64,000 bases of DNA from Nymphaea colorata (Eukaryota > Streptophyta > Magnoliopsida > Nymphaeales > Nymphaeaceae). Position numbers and translations under genes: made by a program. The DNA lies in assembly GCF_008831285.2 (NCBI RefSeq), contig NC_045143.1, positions 15,213,151 to 15,277,150 of the forward strand. Direction: 5' to 3'. A model generated the notes under the pieces. It had not been told where the DNA came from, searched no databases, and saw only the letters and a list, made by a program, of their open reading frames with translations. This document shows positions 11,650-22,250 of this stretch, one piece after another. Within the stretch, counting starts at the first letter, position 1. Each line of letters opens with the position of its first letter.

Positions 11650-13210
11650 TACGTTTGTACGAGACTATATTAGACATTTTATAATATGAAAATAACAATT
11701 TAAGGCACCCAATAATGGTGGCATGGTGACATAAAATGAAACTAAATAATTTCATGGAAAAGGTGGTCCATTGTAGGTAATATTGGTGGTGATTGTCAAA
11801 ATGTGAATTACGAAGGACTAATATGTTAAATGGTGCATTGCACAAGCCTTATTGTGGTTGTGGTGGTGGGGAAAGCCAATGTATGAGATAAATGAATGTC
11901 ATTATGACAAGGATCGTTGGTGATAATGGTCGGCAGATTCATGGTCACGCCAGCACAGTGTTTTTTTATATTTGACTTTCTCTTTATGGTCTTTGGGGGT
12001 CGTTTTCATTGTGGGAATGATGTGACATGTTATTCTTGTAATTTTGTCTGTGGAACCGCAAAGAATCATTGTACTGGCAGTTGTAAATAAACAAAAACAG
12101 AAATTTTAATATAGGGACCGACTTGATGTTTTAGAGTGTTCAAAAATTAGTGCGAATTGGGCCTTTGAATCAAACGGGTGATAAAATCGATTCGATTTAC
12201 AATCAGAGCAGCTGGGCGACGTGGTAACTCGATCACATAATCGTACACGTCTATTATTTTTTATGTTAATAATGTTTTTATTTCATGTATTATTTATTTT
12301 GTTTACATGAATACAATAATATTCTCATCGATTTGTCATCAATTCAGCTGAGTTGCTGAACCCCCTCCCCTGGCTGACTTGATTTAATTCTGGTTTTTTA
12401 ACGATTCTATGTGCTAATTGACTTATTCTTTAGAACGATTTTATCTTACAAATTAATGACAAGCTGCATTTAATTAGATAAGTTCTGCCGAGATAAAAAA
12501 ATGCTTATTCTTTAGGCTGGGCTGGGCGGGGTCAGTGTGGCGTATGGGTCCTATAAACTTACAAGGGGCCTTAGTATTATTGGCCGGCCTGTTCGAGGGG
12601 ATCTTCGATGGTTGGCCGAGTCATGGGGGCGGACATAGGTGGAAGTTTTTTTTCAAAGTTGTTAAATTAGTGGTTGAACTTGGGTGGATCTTAGTCCAGT
12701 TATATGAAACAGCTCCACAAAAACTCAGTTACTGTTTCATAACTAATTGAAAATTTGTTAACCATATGTTTAGTACCTCAAAAAAAAAATCTGATTCCAC
12801 CCCTACCGAGTGGTCAACCAACGATGTCAAGGGTTTTACTTGGGTTTCAAGAGAAAGTTATAAACCAACAAAACCATCCACAGCCAATCAAAATGGCATC
12901 AAGGATTTAAAGTGAAACCAACGAAACTCAAGCCTGTCGAGGGATTCACTTGGGTTTTAGGTGCAACCAACAAAACCCTCAACGGGGATTTCAGGTGAAA
13001 TGGAGAGACATAGAGAGAGTTCTCCATAATTTTCAAGTACCGTTTCATTGAATCACCATCCCCAAGCTCAACAATAGGGAAGGCATGACAACAATGCCGA
13101 TAGTGATGAGTCTTGCTAAATGTTGCGAGGTCGGCAATGGCGAAAGCAGTGGTGCGAAGCAAAGGATGACGACGGCTTCCTGGTGGGATTTGGGGAATGG
13201 GTCTGCGAGT
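11650..13210. other. Intergenic sequence, no gene recognised
   Basis: Mixed AT-rich sequence. The stretch 12510-12620 is GC-richer, with short open frames but no recognisable domain. Nothing else is supported. Confidence 0.35.
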
Positions 13211-13212
13211 GA

Positions 13213-13214
13213 GA

Positions 13215-13249
<35 letters not shown>

Positions 13250-13276
13250 GGGTGGAGAGAGAGAGAGATTGAGAGA
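13213..13276. repeat. (GT)n(GA)n microsatellite
   Basis: A run of about eight GT repeats passes directly into long GA repeats interrupted by GGGGTG. The Ser/Leu/Thr-His and Glu/Arg open frames across it are artefacts of the repeat. Confidence 0.9.
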
Positions 13277-13339
13277 TGTTTTCAACTTTTTTAGGGTCGG
13301 TATACATGTGTATATAGGTGATTTGATATATCTTTAATC

Positions 13340-13760
13340 ATATGTGATTTTTTTGGATATTCACATATTGGGTTTAAATTCAAATTTGAATACGAATAGA
13401 GAAAGCCGTATCCAAATCTGAATATAAAATCCGGTTTTACAATCTGAATCCGGTCCAAATCTGATTTTATATTCATATCTGAATCCGAATCTGAATTTGA
13501 AGCAGATTTTTTGCCAATTTTCAAAATGTAATAGCATTAGATACATGATATTTATCAAAAAGTGAATCTGATATGAGTCCATATCTGAATCTGATCGGAT
13601 ATTTATGTGTGTCTGAATCTGAATCCAATTGGATGTTATTTATTAAATCCAAATACGATCCAATTTCTTAATTGGATATTAAATTTTTTTCCATACCCGA
13701 TTTTTTTGGGATCGGTTGGGTCAGATGTCCGATTCAAACCAGATACATTCCTAAGAACGA
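13340..13760. repeat. Degenerate GAATCCAAATC-type short-period repeat
   Basis: Variants of CTGAATCCGAATCTGAAT and their complements recur every 10-14 bases. Similar sequence recurs at 22,740-23,130 and inside the large LTRs (24,880-25,190; 38,870-39,180; 49,320-50,250). It may be an LTR remnant. Confidence 0.6.
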
Positions 13761-14064
13761 TTCAATCCTATATTGCCAGATGCCTAAAATTTAAAAATTT
13801 ATTGCAAAAAATTCACTACAATGACATTAACACAGTTATGTTAACTTCAGTAATGATTTATGGTCATTTTAACTAACAATATTTTTAATTTTAGCCGTCC
13901 AACAGCTAGGCAGCAATATAAATAAATAATATATATATATACATATATATTATTTATATAAAGTTAATACTGGGAATGAAAGAGAGCTAAAAATAAAAAT
14001 TCTGTCATTGACGGTTTATGATGAAACAATAATTTATAGTGCTTTTAGCAATGAGTCATGGCCA

Positions 14065-14304
14065 AATAACTAGTTAGCTCAGACTAGGCCCGGTTCGTTT
14101 CTGCCCATCTGTGGTATGGATGGTCCCCGACTTGCCCACAGTTCTTGTGACCAAGGTAAGGAATTTTTACTTAAATTTTCTACCAATAACTAGTTAGCTC
14201 AGACTAGGGCCGGTTCATTTCTGCCCATCTGTGGTATGGATGGTCCCCGACTTGCCCACAGTTCTTGTGACCAAGATAAAAAAATATTTACTTAGTTTTT
14301 CTAA
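14065..14304. repeat. 120 bp exact-period tandem duplication
   Basis: AATAACTAGTTAGCTCAGAC occurs at 14065 and 14185. The two copies differ at only a few positions over the shared ~95 bp core, which includes GTGGTATGGATGGTCCCCGA. No coding signal was seen. Confidence 0.9.
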
Positions 14305-15505
14305 GGAGCACGAAAAATTGTTTTATTTTCTTTTAAAAGCTGACGATGAGAGTAATGTTAAGCTTTGTCTGGCGGGTCATCAGCCTAACAAGGCCAATTA
14401 TGTGGTCCATATTTCTAGGCGACTCAGCCAAGGAGTCATGCAGATGATATAAAAACTATGATTAGCATATTGAACAATGTTGTTGAATATTATAAGGTTA
14501 GGCAAAACATTCAGCCTGTGAAGTGAGGCAAGACAAACCGAGACAAAGCGAAACGTAAGCTTCTGAACCAAAATTGTCAAGTATACAATATTTATGAAAA
14601 TAATGTCAAATCGAAAACAACAACTGAAAAAACAAGTACGTAAGTGGGGAACAACGTGGAAACTCATATTTACACTAATAATTGTTTATAGCTTCATGAA
14701 CATATTAGTATCACATATGCACATCATTTTGTAATATTCAATAACGAAATTTAAAAAGTGTGGCTGCAATATAATCTTTTACCTACGCTCAAAGCTACAG
14801 ATATAGCGTTTAGACTTAATTTTTATGGGGCTATCTGATGGGCATAGGTTGGTTGTTGGTATAGGCAACTAAGACAACACCTTGTTGAGAACTAGACATG
14901 AACTTTAGAGTGTTGATCATCTGCAATTGACGAGCTCTCAAGTGAAAATAAGAGCATGATTTGAGAGAAAAATAGCCTGAGGTTGGGCAGGTATTAGGAG
15001 TTGCAAAATGATCATTGTCTACCTCAACTAGGTGACCTTGAACTCACCAAATCAGATGAAGACAGCGAATGGATCTGGCTGAGTGCAGATAGGATGAAAC
15101 CTATATTTACTGGAGAGAGAGAGGCAGAGCAGCATTGGCTGTCGTTCATCGGAGAGTGAGAGTGGTGTCGAGCACCAACATAATAGTGTTGGTCAGAGAG
15201 ATAGAAAGGGGCGCCGTTGGTCATCAGAGAAAGAGCGAGAAAGATTTTTGAAAAACAAAACAAAACAAAACCTCAACCTTTTTTAAGAAGGCGTGAATTT
15301 TTTTTTTTTAAAAAAAGAAGGAAAAACCTTGACCCATAGCTCTACGCATGAAGGCGAGCTAAACCGAGCTCGAGCTGGGCTGGTCTCATAAAACCTTGAA
15401 CTCAAACTTAGGTCATGCTCCACAGAATAAGCTCAACCTTGACTCGACAACCTTGAACTACAGGTGATACAAGACTTTAGTACCCATGCGTCAAAGTAGC
15501 TCTAC
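14305..15505. other. Intergenic sequence, no gene recognised
   Basis: AT-rich with poly(T)/poly(A) near 15,300. Open frames are short and without recognised motifs. Confidence 0.35.
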
Positions 15506-15510
15506 TTTCT

Positions 15511-15763
15511 GGCTGGGTGGGCATCGGGCCTGGCCCGGCCAGTTTAAAAATAAAAAATATTTTTTAATTATAAAATAATTTTTTAAAATATAAAATATAT
15601 TTATTAATAATAAATATATATTATTAAAACAAAAAAATAAAAAAATATATATATTTTTTAAACTTAAATGGGCGACCTATCGGGCCCGCGCTCGAAAAAT
15701 CCTGGCCCAGGCCCGAGCCCAACCGGGCCGGCCCGCCGGCGGTCCCGCCTGACACCCACCTTT
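15511..15763. mobile_element. GC-ended hAT-like MITE
   Basis: GC-rich ends enclose a ~100 bp almost pure A/T core. The left end reads GGGTGGGCATCGGGCCTGG; the complement of the right end reads GGTGGGTGTCAGGCGGG. The 'GGGTGTCA..CGGGC' type of end with GGCCCGGCC subterminal blocks is common in plant non-autonomous hAT elements. A clear 8 bp target duplication was not found, so family assignment and exact ends are provisional. Confidence 0.5.
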
Positions 15764-15769
15764 AATTTG

Positions 15770-16660
15770 GGGTTCCCTCCTGGTCACTCAAGCTGTGGTG
15801 GGAACACGGTAACATATGAGGTTGGGTCAAGGTGGGCCTCACATGGCCCTTGGGCGTTCTCATGTTTTGGAGGGGAATCCATGAATTGAAACCTCCTTCT
15901 TCTTCTTCTTCTTTTTTTATCCTTTAGTGGGGCCTACTAGGGTTGGTCACTTATATGTGACGCTAAGCACACTCCCTCTCTTGATCTCTCCCTTCTTTCT
16001 AAAATAGAGAAAAGTTTAAGCAATTAAAAATACAAAATTAATAGTATTCAAAAACTAGAAAAGTTTTGTCTAACTTTCCGATTAACAAATGACGACCTTG
16101 CTGTTAGTCATAAAAAATAGGGTTTGAGTTTCTCCATAATTCCCAAAACAGTGCTGCCAAATAAAGAAAAAGTGAAATTTGAATGATAATTTACAAAATT
16201 ACTCTTCTCAAAAACAAAATATATAGAAATAAAAAAAAATCAAAATGGTTAACTCGCTGGGCTGCAATGTGCGGATGCTCACTATCTGGCAAATGGTCGA
16301 GCAAGGATCAATAGTAGCCCCAACTGGACAACAATGGCCAGGCGAGTTACATGCTCTCTCTCCCTCACTGTGTGGAAACAGAGTTTTTTTTTTTAGATAT
16401 ATATTTTGCATTAATTTTTTTTAGCCATAATTTTGAGTAAACTAGGAAGCTTACAAAAATATAAAGATAATACTGAAATCTTTCAAAAAACCCTAAGATA
16501 TCCGCACCAAAACTATACTGAAATCATAAAATTAATAACTGAAATCAAGCAAATAAAGATATATGTGAAAAGGGGGGCGGATTTATGCACGAAAGCGCCG
16601 GTTTGCTTCTTACAACAGCATGGGAGTGGAGAAGAAAAGGAAGGGGAGCGAGGAAGGGTG
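15770..16660. other. Intergenic sequence, no gene recognised
   Basis: Contains a short CTT repeat (15,897-15,915) and AT-rich sequence. No coding similarity was recognised. Confidence 0.35.
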
Positions 16661-16665
16661 AGGAC

Positions 16666-17300
16666 TCAAGCACTCAGAAGGGTGAAGGATGTATGGATGG
16701 ATGGAGGGATTGTACTGATATCTAGGTTTACAAATCCTTTTGTAACCCAGTTATTTCTAAAAATCTGTTCTACTATATCAGCCAAACGCCAATTGAATCG
16801 CAACATATGAGTTTGCTCCACTGCCGTTACGATAATCTTTCTTACATATCCTAGTTCCATTAAATTTTTCAAGGAAATCTGCATATCAAACATTTCCATG
16901 TCTGTCCATCTCTTCATGTTAATGCTTACCAGAATAATCCTAAACCCTTTATAACATTCGCAGAAAGAGTTGTCAGCATGTCTTCTTTGCTGGTATTTAA
17001 CTAAACAGAAATTCAATCCATTTTTTCGTAATCCGGGGTTCCTGGCAAGAAATCTTAATATCTCCTGAATATGTCCTTGTTCCTTCTTTTTGCTTCTGAA
17101 GTACTATTTTGTAGACTTGATCTTTTACTACATCTATTTCTGAGGGAAAACTTTCTCTTTTTTCTTCCCACTGTTTTTTCATTTCTTTTTCCCACTGCTC
17201 TTTTAGAAATTCTATCTCAGCTGTTGACTGCTTCAATTTTCCAGTCATGTCTTCCAATTGCTTGAGTTAGCTTTGTGTGATCTGGTTTTGAGTATTTTTT
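16666..17300 (-). pseudogene. Coiled-coil retroelement-like ORF pieces, unidentified
   Basis: Two overlapping minus-strand frames (17257-16997, then 17016-16666) read as one protein broken by a one-base shift near 17,010. The first is Glu/Lys-rich with heptad-like 'EIEFLKEQWEKEMKKQWEEK', and similar sequence continues upstream to about 17,330 through an in-frame TAA. The second is a mixed hydrophobic stretch of about 115 residues. Codon-like conservation across a shift and stop suggests a decayed real gene, most like an accessory or gag-type protein of a retroelement or an endogenous pararetrovirus. No diagnostic domain was recognised, and no polymerase was seen next to it. Function unknown. 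Confidence 0.35.
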
Positions 17301-17329
17301 ATGCTGAGGTAGGTTGTTAGGATATTGAG

Positions 17330-20220
17330 GATTTTGAAGAAGGTTGGGTTTTTTCTATTGTGTCAGAGGTTATCTAGTAAAATATGGTCTTTTGGTCAAG
17401 ATTCATACTAGCTAAGGTTAAAAATGTAAGATTGGAGTTTGGAGGTAATATGGGTAGGCCTAGATCTAGGTCTATTTGGACAAGGTGGGTTTGGCTAGAA
17501 GAGGCCATGTTTCCTCAAACAAAATTTTGTGTTAGATGAAAGAATGCATTTTACTTTGTCTACCGTGGCTAATGTCTATTTACAAAAAATCAAAGTTATC
17601 ATATATGATGCTCAAAAAGCTACCAAACAATATTAGTCATCATTCATGTTATCTAACATGTATTGTAGGTTGGTTAAAGTAGAAAATTTGTCTTGAAATT
17701 CTTCACCATATTTTCTACTTGATTCGAGTATGGCTCATGCAGCTATCACTACAAGGTTCTTCATCAGAGGAATTAGGAGCATGAAATGGTTTGTAATTTA
17801 ACCCATTCAAGTTCACATTTCTATTTGGAAGTAGTGATTTGAGAATTATAGGCAAAACATAACGCTTGTTTGTTTGGTCTAAAATGCATGTACTAGGTGG
17901 TCATTTGTTAATCACCCAAAACTTTGGCAGTTTCTTGTAATTTTTTATAAATAATAAGATTCACAGCCAAGGCAGCTGCCGTTGGTTGCGAAAGGAGGTT
18001 CATGTCTTGCAACTAAACTATATAAATAAAAAGAAAATACCACCCATAAGAATGTTTGAATATTCTAGAAAAGTCAAGAGAATGTGACGGAGATTTAGAA
18101 ACCAAATACATGCGAATAATCATATAACAAATGTAACAGCTTTACTGCCTAAATCAATAGATTTCTCTTTTTTTGAAATAAGAAATTTCAATTTAGGTAC
18201 ATGTGGAATGGACAATGATCTGTTGATCAATGATTTGTAATATTCTAAGGAAGTTAGCCATGTAATTTTACATGGGTACATTGTTACCGAACATTCAAAT
18301 GGGAAAAGTAGAATTGGGTTTCAATGGATCTTGTAATATGCAGACCAGGATTCATGACATTAACTACTCAGAACCATTATCAAGAACAAACAAGTCAACT
18401 CAAATTAAGTCAAGAGCCTTAAAAAAAATGCTGAATCCAATTAATTTAATGTTTTTTTTGTGCCTTATATCAACCATAATTTAAGGCGTACTATATACGC
18501 ATTATCTATAGAGACACTCGATGAAATAGACGTGTCTACGAAGATGCCAACTACCTGCACCTAGAGAGAAAGACCTTACCAAGTTTTATTATAAGATTGG
18601 CTTTGGGCCTTTCAACTATTTTATTAATGAGTCCAATGTCCGCCGTAGAAATCGTTTCGAAAGTTTTCTCTAACTTTGTCTCACAAAACCTTTTGAGAAG
18701 CCTAAACCATTTTAGAACACGTGTGACATGGTCGATTTCTTAAAGTTTGACTCAATCCATCCAAACTGCATTACTAAGGCCACAAGGGCTATAGTATGAC
18801 CAGTTTGGGTCAGTGACCAGCATGTAGCTGGCCACTGGTTCGAGTGGCAGGGGCACACTCTCCTTGTGCCTATGGGAAGCAAATAAGGCGCCATAGGTTG
18901 CAATGAAAACAAACTCTAACCCTGAACCGAAGCAACTCTATACCTGGTGGGAGGAGAACTTTGGCTCTCGTATTCAGCAGTGGGATAAAATACTCATTCT
19001 GGTCATTCAAACTTATAATAGTAAAACATCTGAGAGATATCAACTAGAGTCAAGAATTCAACCAAGTGGCTTGCCACTTGAACTAATTCAGCTGGTACCA
19101 TGTACATCTTATTTGTTCAACAAGTTAATGAATTGAACCGGCTAGAGTATCCGGGGAGGGTGCCCTCGGCAATCCATGCCAGAGAGCCAAAGTAGAATTT
19201 TTTCTGTTGACCTATGAATTCCACTACCTATAAGAATTTGAACTCTTACTATGAGAGAAAGCTATCAATAAGTCAAGTGGTCCTCTAGTACAAGTTTCAA
19301 GGCCATATACTTTGGTGAACACTGTGTATTTGACTCCATCCATAAATCCCTAATTCTTTTGGCCAATGAGTTCGACTACTTGTGAATTAGAATTCTTACC
19401 AGAAAAAATAAAAAACTATCAATAAAAAGGCCATGAGCTTCAAGGGCCACAGCATAACATAGCATAGCTGGTCAGGTAGCGGGTGCACAAAAGGTGTGTT
19501 GGCTTTCGCTTCCCATATGCACTACTCTCTTGGACCATACACAATGAAAACACAAAACACAACACTTGAGTTGATGGGTGATACTCCACTCAGGTTCCAA
19601 TGCAACCAAGGATCCCAGAGCCAAAAACAAAAAGAGATATTCAAGTCTTTTTGGAGCGGTGAATTGTTGCTCAGTCAGAATAAGATTGGTACTAACAAAA
19701 TAAATGCAAGCCCATAAAACAGCAGCCCACGGTGGGCATGATGGATTGGGATCAGCCACAGGCAGAGGGGCCATCGATAGCTACGGGTTCCATTGACTGT
19801 GGCTAGATGTTGAGAGTAGAAACATGTGACCCATTATTTAAGTGCAAACTCATATCTGACTATCTTAAAATCCTTTATTTATATCTAATAGTGTTGGAAC
19901 CTTTGTATTATCATCAAATATTGGATACGGATTTGAACCTGGACACAAAACTACACATAAAATCCAAGTCAAAGATACATTTTTCTATAACCTTAGTTGG
20001 GCCAGACCATGCTTTATAGTTTAAAGGTTTTATTGGTTGACCTTATGTTGGCATTAGGCCACTGAAAAGGACATCTCTCTTGTCCCTGCTGAGAGTAGGA
20101 CCCTGTTCCCTGATGTTGGTCTTATAAGACCCACCACAGGTAACTAGGACAATCATCTCATTAATGGCCTCCCTTTATAATCCCTTGAAGATCGCGTGTG
20201 GGATTTCAGGTCCGAGTGTT
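17330..20220. other. Intergenic sequence, no gene recognised
   Basis: AT-rich to about 18,650, then mixed composition. Related phrases such as AAGGCCA-GAGC and TATCAATAAG recur at 18,775-18,900 and 19,260-19,500, suggesting old repeats. No coding motif was recognised on either strand. Confidence 0.35.
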
Positions 20221-20226
20221 GAAACT

Positions 20227-20426
20227 GCTCTGATACCACTATAACAACTCGACCTACTCCTGAGCTCGGGCCCTTGATTCAATGGATCCCAACCCGCCCC
20301 CTAGCAGGTTTTAATCCTAAAAAGGTTAGGAACCAAGACAATCATCTTATTAATGGTCTTCCTTTATAAGCCATTGAAGATCCCTCACAATCTTCGATAC
20401 AGGACTAAACTTATGGGGTGTTACAA
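20227..20426 (-). mobile_element. Short LTR with Met-tRNA primer-binding site (TRIM-like)
   Basis: On the minus strand a ~185 bp segment begins TGTAACACCCCATAAG (20426) and is followed, after a few bases, by TGGTATCAGAGC (20238-20227), the standard initiator Met-tRNA primer-binding site of plant retrotransposons. Beyond the PBS, at about 20,135-20,200, a stretch resembling part of the LTR recurs (GACAATCATCT-ATTAATGG, CTTTATAA-CC-TTGAAGATC). Short LTRs and no coding capacity fit a TRIM or a truncated small element. A second full LTR and a target duplication were not resolved. Confidence 0.5.
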
Positions 20427-20539
20427 TTATAACTGCCTGTGAAGTTAGTAATTTCCTTGGGGATCAGAAATGTTATCCCCTATATGAAGTTTCACTAAGT
20501 TGCTTCTCAGTACATCATCTTTTTATTTATCACCCTTTT

Positions 20540-20836
20540 AACCTCTCAAACACTTATATATACTTGCCTTGTCCTCTTCACAAAGACACACACGCACACC
20601 AAAAGAAAAGGAAAGAGAGTACTAAGAGACTAATAAAGAGAAGAAGGGTGGCCAGCCTTTCAGTTCTGGATTCTTACATGCATTTTCTTAGCTTGTCTCC
20701 TGTCCTTCTCTTTCATGCTTCAGCGTGGTTGGCGCTGCAATCAACAAACGCGATTTGTTTCTTGGACCTCTCTTGTGCAATGCTGTGCTTTAGTTGTGGA
20801 TATAGCTTGCAGTGCCGACACAGTTTTGCCCATTAG
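20540..20836 (+). other. Possible short transcribed unit (weak)
   Basis: CTTATATATACTTGCC near 20,550 resembles a TATA box, followed by an A/C-rich leader and a 90-codon frame (20,564-20,836) with Cys/Leu/Ser-rich content and no known domain. Coding status is doubtful; it may be chance or a non-coding transcript. Confidence 0.15.
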
Positions 20837-21111
20837 ACATTCTTCACTATCTCCCTAAGCAGAGGAACTAGTTTGCCTTGTACGTCTTTTGTCCTTTTTT
20901 TTTAACCTTCATCTTTTCATATCGTATAAATGGTTGTGTAGAAGGCCTAAGGGCGTTTGTTTACATAGTGTTTCCTTGCTTAGCACCAGGCCATCTTTTA
21001 TCTTTTTATACGACAAAATTGCTTTTCTAATGGAAACACGAACAGTTTGAGAAATGTCCTACACTGTTTTTAGATGTTTCTTTTTTTGGGTTTCCAAATA
21101 ATGAAATGGAT

Positions 21112-22250
21112 GATTTAGTTAGAATAGTTGGTCTTTGAAGTCTTCATCAGTTGCTCCCACTCATATGATGAACCACCTCACAACTCCTATCAATTTATGC
21201 CACTATCAAATATGACGAGTTTGGTTACCTATTAAACCTGCTCTTTAGTTCTCCTAGCTGCTAGGTCAAGCCACACTCGTTGATTTGGACATACATCAAA
21301 CAATGGACTTAGCCTGTTGGAACAAGCGGCACTGGGTGCAGGGTTTGTGCCTGGCTAAGATTGGAAACCTTCAACTACATTGGGCACTCTATCTGAAGCT
21401 CTCTTCAATTACAAAGTGAGGAGTAATCATGTAAATCCAGTCATATCACCTCATTATGCTACTTGGCATGGTCTTTGTGTGTCTTCATTGTTTTAAAGTT
21501 AAAGACCACCAATCTTTGCATCAAAGTCCTGCAAAGCAGAATAGAAGATAGTACCAATGTTTACATCAAACACTCATAAATAGAACGGAAAAGAGCACCA
21601 ATCTTTACCTCAAACTCCCGCGGAACAGAGAAGAACCCTAATTTTAACATCAAACACTCTATTTTGCAGAAACTTGATTTAATAGAGTGCTTGAGGTACA
21701 GGTTGGCGCTCTTCTTTGTTCTATTTTGCGGGAATTTGTTCTAAAGATTGGAGCTCGTCTCTATTATGTTTTGCGGGTGTTTGATGTAAAGATAAGTGCT
21801 CTTCTCTGTTCTGTTTTCCATGAATTTGTTGTAAAGATTGGTGCTCTTTACTTGCAAAGTGAAAACATGCACAAAAACCATGCCAAGTAGCATAATGAGG
21901 TCATATGACTGGACTTGCGGGATTAGTCCATCACTTTATACTTAAAGAGACCTTCAAATAGACCGCCCAAATACTTGAAGGTTTCCAATCTCAGCCAAGG
22001 ACAAACCCGACATTCCCTGCCGCTTTTTCCAATAAGCTGAGTCCATTGGTTGATGTCTGTCCAAATCAACGAGTGTGGCTTGACTAACAGCTAGGAATAT
22101 TCAAAGCAGGTTCAATGCTGTTAAAAGGTAACCAAATTCATCATACTGATAGCGTAGCAAGTTAATTGGAGTTGTCAGGTGGTTCATCATATGAGTGGGA
22201 GCATCTGATAAAGATTTCAAGCACCAGCAATCCTAACTATTAACTTTAAA
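21112..22250. repeat. 1.1 kb inverted repeat (foldback / hairpin locus)
   Basis: Two arms of about 550 bp, roughly 80% matching by eye, meet at a short spacer near 21,662-21,682. Matching blocks occur in the same order: CTCCCACTCATATGATGAAC at the outer ends (21,154 and complement at 22,203), AAGCCACACTCGTTGATTTG, GATTGGAAACCTTCAA, and CATTATGCTACTTGGCATGG. The inner ~200 bp of each arm is itself made of about four ~45-50 bp units with the core CCAATCTTTACATCAAACAC. Transcription would give a long, nearly paired hairpin. It may be a foldback transposon or an inverted duplication; no terminal target duplication was established. Confidence 0.85.

Noticed and set aside
12535-12750. Gly/Leu-rich 71-codon frame in a GC-richer patch
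   Set aside because: Short, no domain, ends in AT-rich sequence; looks like transposon edge or chance.
20564-20836. Possible small secreted-type protein gene
   Set aside because: No domain, no homolog recalled, weak context; kept only as a low-confidence unit.
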